IMG/VR virus record: IMGVR_UViG_3300043777_000187
Location: 1-46,498 of that record
From: a virus
Direction: 5' to 3' (one strand)
DNA: 46,498 nucleotides
In this document: positions 1-7,082 of the stretch, one piece after another
How positions within the stretch are numbered: position 1 is the first letter of the stretch
Layout of the letters: each line of letters opens with the position of its first letter
Notes under the pieces: generated by a model
The model's database searches: none
What the model was told of the DNA's origin: nothing
Seen by the model: the letters and a program-made list of their open reading frames with translations, nothing else
Position numbers and translations under genes: made by a program

Positions 1-100
1 CGAAGCGAGCCTGGATCTTTCGGTGTCCTGGATTCCGCGGCTGCGCGGGATTCGCAAGCTGCTACTGCCCCTGCAAGACGGAATGACAGCTCACGATGGT

Positions 101-203
101 GGGAGCGCAATGGTTGGAATAGTGGGAATAGTGGGAGCGCAATGGTGGGAATGCAATGGTGGGAATGCAATGGTGGGAATGGTGGGAGCGCAATGGTGGG
201 AAT
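101..203. repeat. G-rich minisatellite
   Basis: The unit GGGAGCGCAATGGTGGGAAT occurs at 101-120 (one mismatch), 133-152 and 184-203, and shorter GGGAATG or GGGAATAGT units fill the gaps. About ten GGG runs fall within roughly 110 bases on the plus strand, some separated by only six bases, so a G-quadruplex is conceivable. The right-end copy lies at about 46358-46460. It interrupts a recognisable gene and lies a few hundred bases after the large terminase gene once the ends are joined. Confidence 0.9.
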
Positions 204-226
204 AGTGGGAAAATGTTTCCCACTAT
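202..226. other. Perfect 11-bp inverted repeat with 3-base loop
   Basis: ATAGTGGGAAA at 202-212 and TTTCCCACTAT at 216-226 are exact reverse complements around the loop ATG. The same hairpin is at 46459-46483 in the other repeat copy. There is no T-run after it, so it is not a classic intrinsic terminator. Next to a terminase gene and a G-rich repeat it could be a packaging or replication signal (inference). Confidence 0.85.
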
Positions 227-228
227 AG

Positions 229-432
229 CTCCGAGAGATTTACGGCTGGGGTATGGTCGCGGCGGCCTGGAGGCGGCACTACCACGTGGGCCGCGTCAAC
301 ACCGCGCGGCGGATCAGGCTGTGCGCGGAAGCCGGCGCGGATTCGTTCGACGGAACCAGCGTTACCATGTTCAGTTGTACCCTGCCGCTACTCGAATCCG
401 CGCGCCGGCAGCCGAGTCTGCTGGCCCCTTAG
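229..432 (+). pseudogene. C-terminal half of DpdA/TGT-like gene (continues from 46103)
   Basis: This frame has no start codon in context; it opens after a TAG at 226-228 and ends at TAG 430-432. It reads about 67 residues including HVGRVNTARRIRL, AGADSFDGTS and LLESARRQPSLLAP. I recognise these as the C-terminal signature of a small phage protein family related to tRNA-guanine transglycosylase (DpdA-like, insertion of 7-deazaguanine bases). The N-terminal half is at 46103-46344 in another frame. The family motif GGSTEWK expected between the halves is replaced by the minisatellite and hairpin. The DpdA assignment is from memory of the family. Confidence 0.6.
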
Positions 433-497
433 CCGAAGTGCCGCGCCGGCAACAGGCGTCACCGGGTCGAACGCTCCCGCATGTGCCCCCAGCCCCG

Positions 498-541
498 AGG
501 TTTCCCAGCGCCTATCGTTCTGTGATAGTCTTCAGCCAATG
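498..541 (+). promoter_or_regulatory. Duplicated promoter-like element before the gene at 539
   Basis: Bases 498-541 match 46062-46105 at 40 of 44 positions, and both copies end exactly in an ATG start codon. TTTCCC (501-506) and GATAGT (524-529) are 17 bases apart, as -35 and -10 boxes would be. Nine bases separate GATAGT from the ATG and there is no Shine-Dalgarno sequence. This fits a promoter making a nearly leaderless transcript. Bases 433-497 show nothing else. Confidence 0.55.
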
Positions 542-853
542 GTCCAGCGGTTCATCCTGTGGTGGAAGTGGCACTTCGGCGATCTATGCCGAAAGAAATG
601 GGATGAGCAAGACGGGCGGCTTCTAGCGCACGATAAGCATATCACGGCGATCCTGGAGCGGCTGGGTGCGTTGGAAGCGCCATCCCCGATTCCGATTGCC
701 GCTCTGGCCGATCTCCAGAAGCAGCTCGACCAGCTTCGCGCCAACGTCGCCGCCCATGAAGAAGAGCGTAAACAAGTTATCCGCGCTAAGACTTGGCGCG
801 AGTTCCAGACTTTGACCAATGAGGAGAGCCTAGAAAATGTCCCTGCACGCTGA
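539..853 (+). CDS. Hypothetical coiled-coil protein
   Basis: A 104-residue protein of unknown function. It starts with an aromatic, basic stretch (FILWWKWHFGDLCRKKW), then has a helical region rich in Leu, Ala, Gln and Glu (about residues 35-85) that could form a coiled coil. It is the first gene of the rightward late region and sits directly behind the duplicated promoter-like element. There is no Shine-Dalgarno sequence before the ATG. It overlaps the next gene by 17 bases in another frame, which suggests translational coupling. Confidence 0.6.
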   Translation: MVQRFILWWKWHFGDLCRKKWDEQDGRLLAHDKHITAILERLGALEAPSPIPIAALADLQKQLDQLRANVAAHEEERKQVIRAKTWREFQTLTNEESLENVPAR

Positions 854-1547
854 ACCGAAGACCGCTGCGCAGTCGCTGGCACTGCACTTGGAAACCAACT
901 ACGGGCTGCAACTCGATCCGGCGCGCCACGGGCTGCTCTGTGCCGATCTCGACCAGCACCTGCGCGCTGTAGCGGCCGGCGCGCAGAAGCGGGTCTTCTT
1001 GCACCAGCCCGATTCGGCGCTGCCCCTGCGGCCGGACACCACCATTCCGCACCCATTCGTACCTGGCACGGTCGATCTGCCGCTGTGCGGCGACTGCGGC
1101 GGCTCCGAGGATAGCTTGATCCACCGCAACCCGCTGATTCCCGGGACCATCGTCACTGCCTATTACCAGGACGGCACCAGCAAGACCGGCCCCGCGCCGT
1201 TGCCGCTGGTCGCGCTGCCAAGCGGTGCGCCGCTGGTCGAATGGGAGACGATGCCGCCGGTGGCCGACCTGCCGCAGACTGCACAACGGTGGCCCGAAAT
1301 GCAAACTTCTGACTATTTCGATGCCGCGGGGCCACCACCGGCTAATCTCGAAGTTGGCACGGTCTATTACGCCGATGGAACATCCGCCACCGGTGTGTTG
1401 CCCCTGCCCGATACCAGCCCTGGCGGCGCGCCACGTGTCCCGGCCACGGTTCCCGAGCCGGATGTCACCGCCGAACTCGATGCCGCTGGGCCACCGGCCA
1501 TCGAACAGCAACCGCCCGCTCAGGAGCCGCCGAATGCCGCCGCCTGA
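837..1547 (+). CDS. Hypothetical phage protein with a repeated AYYxDGTS motif
   Basis: A 236-residue Pro- and Ala-rich protein with no recognised family. Start ATG 837 follows AGGAG at a usable distance. Two related segments (around residues 105-125 and 175-195) read as PGTIVTAYYQDGTSKTG and VGTVYYADGTSATG, each followed by a Pro/Leu stretch, so the protein contains an internal duplication. A CGDCGG motif near residue 85 might bind metal. The tail is Pro/Ala/Gln-rich and likely disordered. Its place before the portal suggests a minor virion or accessory protein, but this is only context. Confidence 0.6.
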   Translation: MSLHAEPKTAAQSLALHLETNYGLQLDPARHGLLCADLDQHLRAVAAGAQKRVFLHQPDSALPLRPDTTIPHPFVPGTVDLPLCGDCGGSEDSLIHRNPLIPGTIVTAYYQDGTSKTGPAPLPLVALPSGAPLVEWETMPPVADLPQTAQRWPEMQTSDYFDAAGPPPANLEVGTVYYADGTSATGVLPLPDTSPGGAPRVPATVPEPDVTAELDAAGPPAIEQQPPAQEPPNAAA

Positions 1548-1579
1548 CGATTACGGCCCCGTGCCGGAAGGAGACGCCA

Positions 1580-1984
1580 GTGGTCAAGAGTAAAGACGGC
1601 CGGATGCATCCCAACGTCCAGCGCGCCATGGCGGCTGATCGAATGCCGCCCATGAAGGCAAAGCCCATGGCTGGCCCTCCGAAGATGGGTGGCGGCTCGC
1701 CGGAAGCGCCTGCCATGGAAACCGAGAGCGACGGCCAAAGCCCGGTCCATGAGCATTTGGCGGCCATACACAGCGAGATGGGCGGCACCCACATGCACAT
1801 CCATGGGCACTCGATGGGGCACACCACCCACCACGTGGGCCACGATGGAATGGTGCAGGGTCCGCATGAGCATCCCAGCATGGATTCCGTGAAAAGCCAC
1901 ATGGATCGGGTTTTCAGCGAAGGGGAAGGGGAACACGAAGGCGGCGGCACTGAAGGAGAAGGCGCCGGAGAAGGAGCTTATTGA
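1580..1984 (+). CDS. His/Met-rich small protein, possibly metal-binding
   Basis: A 134-residue protein starting at GTG 1580 behind GGAAGGAG. The N-terminal third is basic and Met/Pro-rich. Residues about 55-105 are packed with His and Met (for example GGTHMHIHGHSMGHTTHH), a composition typical of proteins that chelate copper, nickel or zinc. The C-terminus is a Glu/Gly tail. I know of no phage family matching it. Related Gly/Met/Pro-rich short proteins occur near structural genes of some phages. The metal-binding idea rests on composition only. Confidence 0.6.
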   Translation: MVKSKDGRMHPNVQRAMAADRMPPMKAKPMAGPPKMGGGSPEAPAMETESDGQSPVHEHLAAIHSEMGGTHMHIHGHSMGHTTHHVGHDGMVQGPHEHPSMDSVKSHMDRVFSEGEGEHEGGGTEGEGAGEGAY

Positions 1985-1985
1985 C

Positions 1986-3590
1986 ATGAACATCAATCGA
2001 TTCACCGCTTTCGGCCTGCTGGCGCTGGCCCTGTCTTTCACCGCACTCGCTCAAAATCGCACCAAGTTTACCGGCCGGATCTCGGCGTTGGACTATGCCT
2101 TCGGCATTGGCGGTGGCGGCACCGGGATTCCCGGCCCGCTCGTGATTGGCGGTGGCCCCTACACCACCGGCACGCAAACTATCACAGTGGCCTTCGGCTA
2201 TGCGGTCGCGGGCGATGGAACCACATTCTACCCGCTCAACATCAATGCCCCGATCCTGGTCGGTGGCCCCTCGAATCAGGAGACGGTGACGCCCACGGCC
2301 GTGAGTTGTTCGACGCCCGCCGTCTATAACAGTTGCAGCTTTACCGCGAGCTTCGCCAATGCGCACGGGTTCGGCGAGAACGTCGCTTCAGCCACCTATG
2401 GGCTATCGGAGGCCGTCAACCTGGCTGGCAGCAGCACTGGCGGCATGGTGGATCTCAGTGCCTCCTGGGCCACGGCCGGAGGCACCAACGCTACCATCGC
2501 TCTGGTGACCCCGCTTTGGAATGTCGGTATCGAGGACATGCGCAGTACCCCGCTTCGCTACTGGGGAGCGCAGCCAACCACGCTCTCCACGATCGCGGCG
2601 CCAACCACCTTGACCAATACGACGGTGACCTTCACCGCTTCGCCGGTGGGCACCTGGGGCACCTCGGCGTACTACTTCTGCATCACCTATGTGGATATCC
2701 TGGGAGGCGAGAGCGCCTGTTCGGCCAGTTACACTCAGACGCCTGGCACCACGGCTTATTCGCTGAATATCACCAGCCCTGCCGCCTCCGCCGGCGCGGT
2801 GGGTTGGCGGGCCTATGGCGGCGTCACCTCGACCGCGCTGGCCTACCTGCTGCCCATCACCTCGACCAATTGCACGCTCACCACGCTCGAAGGCGTGATG
2901 CCGGCATGCGCGATCGGCTCGAATGCCGTGTTCCCAGCGATCTACGTGACGACGGGCGCGCTATCGCCGGTGATCACTCCGGTTACGAGCGTGAACAACC
3001 CGGTTCCGCAGAGTCATACCACATTCGCCTATCAGCCTTCAGGCGTGCCTCCGGTCCCATTCCAAACAAACTACGGCCCCTTTGGCGCAGCGGCGGTATC
3101 GTCGGCCGCTTCTGCCGCGACTACGATATTGGGGACCTTCGAACTCCCTGCCGGATATCTCAATTGGATCGGCCGCACCGTCCGGGTGACGGGCAAGATC
3201 AAGTTGACGGCCGGCGCGTCAAGCACGCTATCGATTCAGACCGGCATGGTGTGGGCGGCCGGCGTGGTGGCTGGACTCCCAACCGCAGTCTGTAACTCCG
3301 TGAGCGGCTTCGTGTTTGCTACGCAGCCGTACACCGATGTCAGTTTTCGGTGCGACATGACCACCAACGCAGTCGGGGCCACTGCGGTTGGTTCGATCAT
3401 GCCGGACTCATTCTTCATCGCCAGCTATGCGGCGGGAACCTTGATTCCGGTTGGCGCCGACACCAGCGCCGCGGCGATTGGCTCTCTCGGGTTATTCGCG
3501 CAGGACGAATTCTCGATTTCGATCCTGCCCTCCGTCGCCGCCGACACCACCGTGCAACTCATGAGCCTGCACATCGAAACCATTCAATAG
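1986..3590 (+). CDS. Putative secreted or virion beta-rich protein with signal peptide
   Basis: A 534-residue protein whose N-terminus is a textbook Sec signal peptide: MNINR, a hydrophobic core (FGLLALALSFTALA) and a likely cleavage site before QNRTKF. The rest is Gly/Thr/Ser/Ala-rich beta-type sequence with four or more Cys, like surface adhesins or phage fibre and spike proteins. A segment near residues 200-310 (VTFTASPVGTWGTSAYYFC... ) resembles an Ig/fibronectin-like fold. It sits in the structural operon ahead of the portal. A signal peptide is unusual for a phage structural protein, because virions assemble in the cytoplasm. Function unknown. Confidence 0.7.
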   Translation: MNINRFTAFGLLALALSFTALAQNRTKFTGRISALDYAFGIGGGGTGIPGPLVIGGGPYTTGTQTITVAFGYAVAGDGTTFYPLNINAPILVGGPSNQETVTPTAVSCSTPAVYNSCSFTASFANAHGFGENVASATYGLSEAVNLAGSSTGGMVDLSASWATAGGTNATIALVTPLWNVGIEDMRSTPLRYWGAQPTTLSTIAAPTTLTNTTVTFTASPVGTWGTSAYYFCITYVDILGGESACSASYTQTPGTTAYSLNITSPAASAGAVGWRAYGGVTSTALAYLLPITSTNCTLTTLEGVMPACAIGSNAVFPAIYVTTGALSPVITPVTSVNNPVPQSHTTFAYQPSGVPPVPFQTNYGPFGAAAVSSAASAATTILGTFELPAGYLNWIGRTVRVTGKIKLTAGASSTLSIQTGMVWAAGVVAGLPTAVCNSVSGFVFATQPYTDVSFRCDMTTNAVGATAVGSIMPDSFFIASYAAGTLIPVGADTSAAAIGSLGLFAQDEFSISILPSVAADTTVQLMSLHIETIQ

Positions 3591-3605
3591 AAAGGAGATA
3601 ATCTC

Positions 3606-3641
3606 ATGCCCGGGGACCCAATCATTATCATTGTCAACTAG
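3606..3641 (+). CDS. Tiny 11-residue ORF with strong ribosome site
   Basis: MPGDPIIIIVN follows AAAGGAGATAATCTC, a near-ideal Shine-Dalgarno sequence and spacing. It ends 15 bases before the next start, which has its own AAAGGAGG. It may be a real micropeptide, a leader that couples translation, or a remnant of a longer gene. Evidence is only the ribosome site and position. Confidence 0.3.
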   Translation: MPGDPIIIIVN

Positions 3642-3656
3642 CCAAAGGAGGCTGCT

Positions 3657-3839
3657 TTGAAATTCACTCTCGTTATCGATGCGGTCAAGACACCGCAGGA
3701 AATCGTCAATGCGCTCGGCTGCGTAGCTGGCCAGGTGCTGCTAACCGGCAAACTGTCAACCGGCTTGGCCGATGGCCCGCAGAATGGGGTTCTCGTGGAT
3801 GCCACGGGCAAGCCGGCGGGCTGCTGGGATCTATCGTAG
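3657..3839 (+). CDS. Hypothetical 60-residue protein (TTG start)
   Basis: Starts with TTG 3657 after AAAGGAGGCTGCT, a strong ribosome site. The sequence begins MKFTLVIDAV and is a small soluble protein with Gly/Leu-rich middle (QVLLTGKLSTGLADGPQNG) and one WD near the end; no known motif. Its N-terminal strand-helix pattern suggests a compact alpha/beta fold. It is part of a run of small genes before the portal and its function is unknown. Confidence 0.6.
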   Translation: MKFTLVIDAVKTPQEIVNALGCVAGQVLLTGKLSTGLADGPQNGVLVDATGKPAGCWDLS

Positions 3840-3848
3840 GAGGTTTCC

Positions 3849-4184
3849 GTGCGATCACCCGATATTCCGGAGCTCGTTGTTCTGGTCGCAATTCTGTCTT
3901 TCGCCTGCATCCTGATTACAATCTGTGTGGTAGCAAAGCACGGCCGGCGCACATTGAGCGCCGATTTGAAGGCTTCCGCCGCCCGTCCCCAGGTAACCAC
4001 CAGCTTATACACCGTGGCGGAAGAAGAAGCGCGGCTGGTGCGCCTGGCGCGCGCCAACGGCCTCTGTGGCCCAGCGCTGAACGGGCAGGAATGGTTGCGG
4101 GCGGTCGAGATTGGCCGCCAGATCGAACGGGGCCAACGGGGTGGGGATGCCATTCGTAAGCAAACGGCAAGAACGGTGGGGTAA
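3849..4184 (+). CDS. Small membrane-anchored protein
   Basis: A 111-residue protein starting at GTG 3849, nine bases after the previous stop, with AGGAGG just upstream. Residues about 9-29 (LVVLVAILSFACILITICVV) form one transmembrane helix. The rest is a basic, helical cytoplasmic or periplasmic tail (EEEARLVRLARANGLCG...). Small one-helix proteins in this position can be spanin-like or holin-like, but no specific signature is seen. Confidence 0.6.
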   Translation: MRSPDIPELVVLVAILSFACILITICVVAKHGRRTLSADLKASAARPQVTTSLYTVAEEEARLVRLARANGLCGPALNGQEWLRAVEIGRQIERGQRGGDAIRKQTARTVG

Positions 4185-4278
4185 TAGTCCCGCTGGACGC
4201 CGCGCTCTTGGTGGCCCTCGGGCGGTAAAGGAATGGAACGATTCCACCGATCAATCGAATCTGCCGGAAAGGACGGGA

Positions 4279-4458
4279 ATGGCTGAAAAGAAAAACTGGA
4301 TTTCCGGAGCGGTGAAGCACCCGGGCGCGCTGACTGCCGCTGCCAAAGAGCACGGGAAAAGCAAACTCCAGGAAGCCGAGGCGGAGAGCCATTCCAAGAA
4401 TCCGCATATCCGGGCGCGCGGAAATCTGGGAAAGCGTTTCATCAAAAAAGAGATATGA
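4279..4458 (+). CDS. Conserved short phage protein (GAVKHPGAL motif)
   Basis: A 59-residue basic protein. I place the start at ATG 4279, behind GGAAAGGACGG, rather than at an earlier in-frame ATG that would overlap the preceding gene. The core WISGAVKHPGALTAAAKEHG is a motif I recognise from many tailed-phage genomes, where it occurs as a short stand-alone protein near portal or terminase genes. Its role is not established. The stop overlaps the next start by four bases (ATGA). Confidence 0.7.
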   Translation: MAEKKNWISGAVKHPGALTAAAKEHGKSKLQEAEAESHSKNPHIRARGNLGKRFIKKEI

Positions 4459-4685
4459 CGGGCACCGAGAAGCTACAATCCGTCGAGCGCCAGATTGCCA
4501 CATGCGAACTGCTGGGTATCTACCATCTAACGTGCCCCTACTGCGATGCGGAGAACAATGCCGAGAGCGAGGCGCTGTGCTGCGAGTTGCTTGGCAAGGC
4601 CGTGAAGGCCATCCTGCACCGCAAGGCAATCCAGGATCATTTCCGGGAGTTGGATGAGCTTTACGAACGGGTAAGCCGGAACTGA
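4455..4685 (+). CDS. Small Cys-rich helical protein
   Basis: A 76-residue protein coupled to its neighbours by overlaps on both sides (ATGA at 4455, one base shared with the portal start at 4685). It has a CPYC pair near residue 28 and a CC pair near residue 42, so a small zinc site is possible. The rest is helical and charged. I do not recognise a family. Position directly before the portal suggests a head-related or regulatory role. Confidence 0.6.
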   Translation: MTGTEKLQSVERQIATCELLGIYHLTCPYCDAENNAESEALCCELLGKAVKAILHRKAIQDHFRELDELYERVSRN

Positions 4686-7075
4686 TGGCGCCGCTCCCCG
4701 ATGTCGAAGACGAAGACCTGGACCAAACCCCAGAAGATCCTGAACCTCAGTACGGCCCGAACAACGAGGACCTCCCGGAACAGATTGTCAACGCCCTGAA
4801 AAGCGTGATCGTAGAATTCCAGGGCCACGAAAAATACACTCGCCGCCGGGAAGTCATTCACAGCCGCAAACTTCTGTTCTACGACCGCGGTCACCAGCAC
4901 ATCACCTGGTCGAACCAAGGCAACTCCTTTTTCATTCAGAGCGCTGGTGGAATGGGCTACAACAGCCAAGGCCAACAGGTCCAATGCCCGGCTTACATAG
5001 ATGATTTCAACATCTTCCAAGCGTTCGTAAATATTATCGAGTCCGTCCTTACGCAGAACCCGCCGGGCGTTAACTTCCAGCCGATCGATCCTAGCGTTCC
5101 CGAAGATATCGACAAAGCGCACTCCGCCGAGGATTACAGCCACGCCTGGGACCGGATGAACGACCGGCCCGCGATCCAAAAGCAGATTGTCCGTATGTTC
5201 TGCCTGAGTGGCCGCACAGTGAGTTGGACGCGCACGGAAGAGGATGGCCAGCGGTTTGGATACGATGAGCAGGGCAAACCTAAGAAGTTCCAGCGCACCA
5301 CGATCCACGGGACGCTGGAAACGAAAGTTCCCATCACGGCCAAGGAATTCGACAAGGATTTCCTTTACTGCATCGTCTACGACGATCCCGATGTGAAGGT
5401 AGCCAAGGAAGCCTACCCCAAGATCAAAAAGAAGATTAAGGCCGGTACTGCGGCACTGGGCGAAAACAATTACGAGCGCACGGCCAGGCTGGGCGTGCTC
5501 AACGGAAGCCGGTCGCAGGTCCAGATCGGGGATTCCTATACGCACCTGGTGAGCCGGGCGAACGTCTTCCTGCGGCCGGCCGCCTTCGAAGGTGAGCTTT
5601 TCGATCAGCCGCTCGAAGAACCGGACGATATCCTCGACACGATCAAGGACGAGGAAGAGCCGGACGAAGAAAAATCCGATTCCTTTTCGCGTGATCAAAA
5701 CAACACGCCCTCGACACGCCGGGTGATGACTATCCGCGAAAAGCTTCAGCAGATGTTTCCGCATGGCTGCCGATCGGTCTGGGTGGGAGACACCTATGCA
5801 CAGAGTTTCGCCGAATCGATGGACGATCATGTAGATGTGCGTTTCCCCTACGAAGGCGAAGGCATGTTCCGCATGGCGGTCATGGACCCGCATATCGTCA
5901 ATCAGGATTTTTTCAACGATACGCTGAATGGCCTGCGGGAGGGCATCGACACCGGCTGGCCCGATATCTGGTTCGACTCGGAAGATGAAGACTTGGACGC
6001 CGTGCGCAGCCAGCGGAGCGCGCCAAACTCCGTTCGCGGGTTCAAATGCCGGGATCCGAAGACGATGGCGCAGAGCATCTACCAGACCAAGATGTTCGAT
6101 ATCCCGGCCAGCTTGGAGACTGTGCTGCAGCTTCTGATGGGCGAGTTGCCACAATTCCAGCTTGCCACCCCGCCGGCGGTTTTCGGCGCCAGCATGGAGG
6201 ATCAGAAGACGGCCAGCGGGTACGCTCAGGCGCGCGCCCAGGCCATGGGCCGGCTGGGGGTGCTCTGGGGCAGTCTCCAGCGCATGTTCGCGCGCATCCG
6301 CTACCAGGCGGCGCTTTGCGCGGCCAATTGCGACCAGCAGACCGGCCAGATGACCATCCCGTCGCCCACGGGCGGCCAGCCGATCCGCGTGGATATGGAC
6401 CGGCTGCGGAAGGGCAATTTTGGCTGCTACCCGGATGAGGATTCCAGCTTCCCCGAGAGCACGCAACAGAAACGGGCCACCGTAGATAAGCTAATCGCGG
6501 CGAGCGCGACCAACCCGGCCATCGCGCAGCTCGTGAACAACCCCGATAATATCGCCACGTTCAAGCGGTACGAGGGGTTGGATGAACTGGTGTTTCTGCC
6601 GGCGGAGGCGCGCGACAAGCAGCTTGCCGAGATTGAAATCCTGATTAGCCAAGAGCCGATCGGATGGGTACCGCCGGAAATGATGGATCGGGCGCAAGCT
6701 GCCTGGCAGGTTGGCGCTACCCAGGCGCAACTGAGCGGGATGCCCGCGCCGCCGCCGCCCAACGATCCCGCCGGACTTCAGCCTTCCGTGCCAATCCGTC
6801 CATTGGATTATGATCAATGGGAAGGGCCCAAGTGTCAGGAATGGCTTTCAAGCAAGGCTTGCCGCGATGAAGAGGCCAAAGGAAACTTCGCTGGAGTGGC
6901 GAACGTGACAGCGCACGGGATGAAGCATTTGGCGCGTGCCGCGGCAAAAGCTCAGGCCATGCAGGCCGCTATGGGCCCGCCGCCGCCGATGGTTCACAAG
7001 CCGGCTGCTCCGCCGCCACCCGCTGGGGGGCCGCCAGCCGCGCCCAGCGCTCCGCCAGCGGAACCATTGATGTGA
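4685..7075 (+). CDS. Portal protein
   Basis: A 796-residue protein, the length class of large short-tailed phage portals. Portals form the dodecameric ring at one head vertex through which DNA is packaged and ejected. The N-terminus is acidic and Pro-rich; the middle is a long alpha/beta region with many Trp, Tyr and charged residues; the last ~110 residues are Pro/Ala-rich repeats (for example PPPMVHKPAAPPPPAGG) and probably disordered. The acidic insert around residues 315-340 (DTIKDEEEPDEEKSD) is notable. The call rests on overall character, length, and position before scaffold and capsid genes. The start overlaps the upstream stop (TGATG). Confidence 0.75.
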   Translation: MAPLPDVEDEDLDQTPEDPEPQYGPNNEDLPEQIVNALKSVIVEFQGHEKYTRRREVIHSRKLLFYDRGHQHITWSNQGNSFFIQSAGGMGYNSQGQQVQCPAYIDDFNIFQAFVNIIESVLTQNPPGVNFQPIDPSVPEDIDKAHSAEDYSHAWDRMNDRPAIQKQIVRMFCLSGRTVSWTRTEEDGQRFGYDEQGKPKKFQRTTIHGTLETKVPITAKEFDKDFLYCIVYDDPDVKVAKEAYPKIKKKIKAGTAALGENNYERTARLGVLNGSRSQVQIGDSYTHLVSRANVFLRPAAFEGELFDQPLEEPDDILDTIKDEEEPDEEKSDSFSRDQNNTPSTRRVMTIREKLQQMFPHGCRSVWVGDTYAQSFAESMDDHVDVRFPYEGEGMFRMAVMDPHIVNQDFFNDTLNGLREGIDTGWPDIWFDSEDEDLDAVRSQRSAPNSVRGFKCRDPKTMAQSIYQTKMFDIPASLETVLQLLMGELPQFQLATPPAVFGASMEDQKTASGYAQARAQAMGRLGVLWGSLQRMFARIRYQAALCAANCDQQTGQMTIPSPTGGQPIRVDMDRLRKGNFGCYPDEDSSFPESTQQKRATVDKLIAASATNPAIAQLVNNPDNIATFKRYEGLDELVFLPAEARDKQLAEIEILISQEPIGWVPPEMMDRAQAAWQVGATQAQLSGMPAPPPPNDPAGLQPSVPIRPLDYDQWEGPKCQEWLSSKACRDEEAKGNFAGVANVTAHGMKHLARAAAKAQAMQAAMGPPPPMVHKPAAPPPPAGGPPAAPSAPPAEPLM

Positions 7076-7082
7076 GGAGATT

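Larger units (their letters stand above)
1..241. repeat. Left copy of 241-base terminal direct repeat
   Basis: Bases 1-241 repeat at 46258-46498 with a single visible difference (T at 115, G at 46372). Such a repeat usually marks a circular or circularly permuted genome written with an overlap, or genuine terminal repeats. Joining 46498 to 242 restores continuity. The repeat contains part of a coding sequence, a G-rich minisatellite and a perfect hairpin, so an assembly problem caused by the repeat is also possible. Confidence 0.95.

Noticed and set aside
156-626. Open frame of 156 codons running out of the minisatellite
   Set aside because: It starts inside the repeat, overlaps the C-terminal DpdA-like frame and the promoter element, and has no recognisable content.
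4661-6466. Long open frame (601 codons) on the minus strand across the portal gene
   Set aside because: High-GC mirror frame of the portal gene; no ribosome site, composition is Arg/Leu/Val-rich and no motif. The plus-strand portal with overlapping upstream genes is far better supported.
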